The notes under the pieces: generated by a model | The model's database searches: none | What the model was told of the DNA's origin: nothing | Seen by the model: only the letters and a program-made list of their open reading frames with translations | In this document: positions 63,158-64,000 of the stretch, piece by piece | How the letters are laid out: every line of letters begins with the position of its first letter | How positions within the stretch are numbered: the first letter of the stretch is position 1 | Assembly (NCBI GenBank): GCA_030430205.1 | Contig: JAUIGE010000004.1 | Span: 124,001 to 188,000 of the forward strand | DNA: 64,000 nucleotides | Direction of reading: 5' to 3' | Source of the DNA: Bacteroidia bacterium | GTDB taxonomy: Bacteria > Bacteroidota > Bacteroidia > J057 | Position numbers and translations under genes: made by a program

Positions 63158-63627
63158 CAGTAATCCATCTTTTGGGTACTGTCTTTCCATGCCTGAAAAG
63201 CCACCCAGGCTTCGTCGCGGAGCAGTTGTTCAGTGGGCAGTGTGCGGTGGGCGCTTGGCAGTTCTATCTCCTGGTAGATGAAGGCATCATCGAAGTTGAT
63301 GGCGGCGGCGTCTTCTTTTGTATTGGCAAAATATATTTTGTCGGGTCGCGCCCAATAAATAGCGCCCAAACACATGGGACAGGGCTCACAGCTGCAATAA
63401 ATTTCGCAACCTGCTAACTGAAAACTGCCCAGCCGTTGGCAGGCCCGGCGGATAGCGACGACTTCGGCGTGAGCCGTGGGGTCATTCGAAGTCGTGACTT
63501 CGTTTGCTCCGCTGGCGATGATCTCACCGTCTTTGACGATCACTGCACCGAAGGGTCCTCCTTTGCCGGATTGCACGTTTTCGAGGGAGAGGCGAATGGC
63601 TTCGCGCATGAATTTTTGTTGTTGCAT
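63157..63627 (-). CDS. guaD: Guanine deaminase (cytidine deaminase-like fold)
   Basis: 156 residues. HAEVVAIRRA and CEPCPMCLGAIYW hold the zinc ligands and catalytic Glu. GKGGPFGAVIVKDG at the start is typical of GuaD-type guanine deaminases. It turns guanine to xanthine, feeding xdhA and xdhB just downstream; the overlap with xdhA implies coupled translation. The possible alternative, a tRNA adenosine deaminase, is less likely because of that context. Confidence 0.88.
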   Translation of the reverse strand: MQQQKFMREAIRLSLENVQSGKGGPFGAVIVKDGEIIASGANEVTTSNDPTAHAEVVAIRRACQRLGSFQLAGCEIYCSCEPCPMCLGAIYWARPDKIYFANTKEDAAAINFDDAFIYQEIELPSAHRTLPTEQLLRDEAWVAFQAWKDSTQKMDY

Positions 63628-63642
63628 GGAATCAATTTTTCG

Positions 63643-64000
63643 CTATTTCTCCAATTTAATAAACCGAAAGCGATTATTCCAACCGAATTCCAAGGGCTCC
63701 GCATCTACCTTATAAATCATTTCGTCTCCATCGCTCACATCTATGAAGGTGCCTGCGGCTGTTGGAACCATTCGATCCCGTTGTCCATTGTTGCGGTCAT
63801 CTACGATTAGGCTATTGCCTTCGCGGAGGACAGTTACGATGTAATCTTCACCATTAACCTGCTCATCAAATCTGTATGTACCAGTCAGTTTTTCGAGATC
63901 ATCTTCGCTTAATTCAATGGGTTCGATGGTTCTGGAACCACTGATTCCCCAACCGTAATATTGTGAGATGGAACGTAGGATTTCGTCACCTAACTTACCG
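63643..64000 (-). CDS. Serine hydrolase (beta-lactamase-type), C-terminal part
   Basis: The frame is open from the right edge (first full codon 63999-63997) to TAG at 63645-63643, giving the last ~118 residues. The start reads KLGDEILRSISQYYGW, the end of a class C beta-lactamase/serine hydrolase domain as I recall it (GxxLGDEILRSIA..YGW), followed by a beta-rich module (LEKLTGTYRFDEQVNGEDY) common after such enzymes. Active-site motifs would lie outside the window. Confidence 0.6.
   Translation of the reverse strand, partial: GKLGDEILRSISQYYGWGISGSRTIEPIELSEDDLEKLTGTYRFDEQVNGEDYIVTVLREGNSLIVDDRNNGQRDRMVPTAAGTFIDVSDGDEMIYKVDAEPLEFGWNNRFRFIKLEK

Overview
The window reads as chromosomal DNA of a Bacteroidota bacterium, most like the Saprospiria (Lewinella/Haliscomenobacter type). 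The grounds are two proteins with type IX secretion C-terminal domains, a GldN gliding/secretion protein, promoters of the Bacteroidota form (TTG, 19 bp, TAnnTTTG), many small outer-membrane barrel proteins, and short intergenic repeat families typical of that group. The genus is an inference. I see no rRNA, tRNA, CRISPR array or phage.

Layout. 1-7.6 kb: end of an MpaB-type oxygenase, a secreted SprB-repeat protein, fabD, a FabG-like reductase, a lone gldN, a remnant that looks like a helicase N-terminus, and a J-domain coiled-coil protein. 7.7-14.8 kb: a VTC-domain protein, then a redox/lipid locus: a twin-repeat membrane protein with a DyP peroxidase (+), facing a patatin, an unknown protein and a GST-cytochrome P450 fusion (-). 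14.9-22.5 kb: two CotH-kinase/beta-helix paralogues enclosing an AAA-nuclease protein and an envelope protein. 22.6-31.4 kb: TonB-like protein, formate-THF ligase, secreted and unknown proteins, glnS, a DUF1573 protein. 31.4-41.9 kb: aldolase-like protein, rnhB, NUDIX, cytidine deaminase, two small membrane proteins, hslU, a Rieske protein, a lone ABC ATPase, a response regulator-cyclase, rpmA/rplU, msrB. 41.9-50.5 kb: BatD-like protein, ubiX, alpha/beta hydrolase, a toxin-antitoxin pair whose toxin is broken by a stop codon and a transposase-less insertion, then an ABC permease with three tandem paralogous periplasmic proteins carrying CFFCG. 50.6-64 kb: MarR, MFS, ftcD, an RluA synthase, an MsbA-like exporter, rbfA, a LolC/E-like permease, pcm, and a purine operon (guanine deaminase, two-subunit xanthine dehydrogenase).

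Genes acting together. guaD, xdhA and xdhB give guanine to xanthine to urate. The patatin, P450-GST and DyP genes suggest handling of lipid peroxides (inference). The ABC permease with CFFCG proteins, perhaps using the ATPase at 38.2 kb, resembles MacB-like ABC/DUF3299 systems linked to zinc in pseudomonads.

A second theme is small non-coding repeats. Arrays of CCCGAAA, GCAGATTA, TTGGCAGT and AGAGAGTAG units fill many gaps, and two TTGGCAGT-type tracts lie in frame inside genes (the MFS transporter and the xanthine dehydrogenase iron-sulfur domain). At least two transposase-less inverted-repeat elements are also present.
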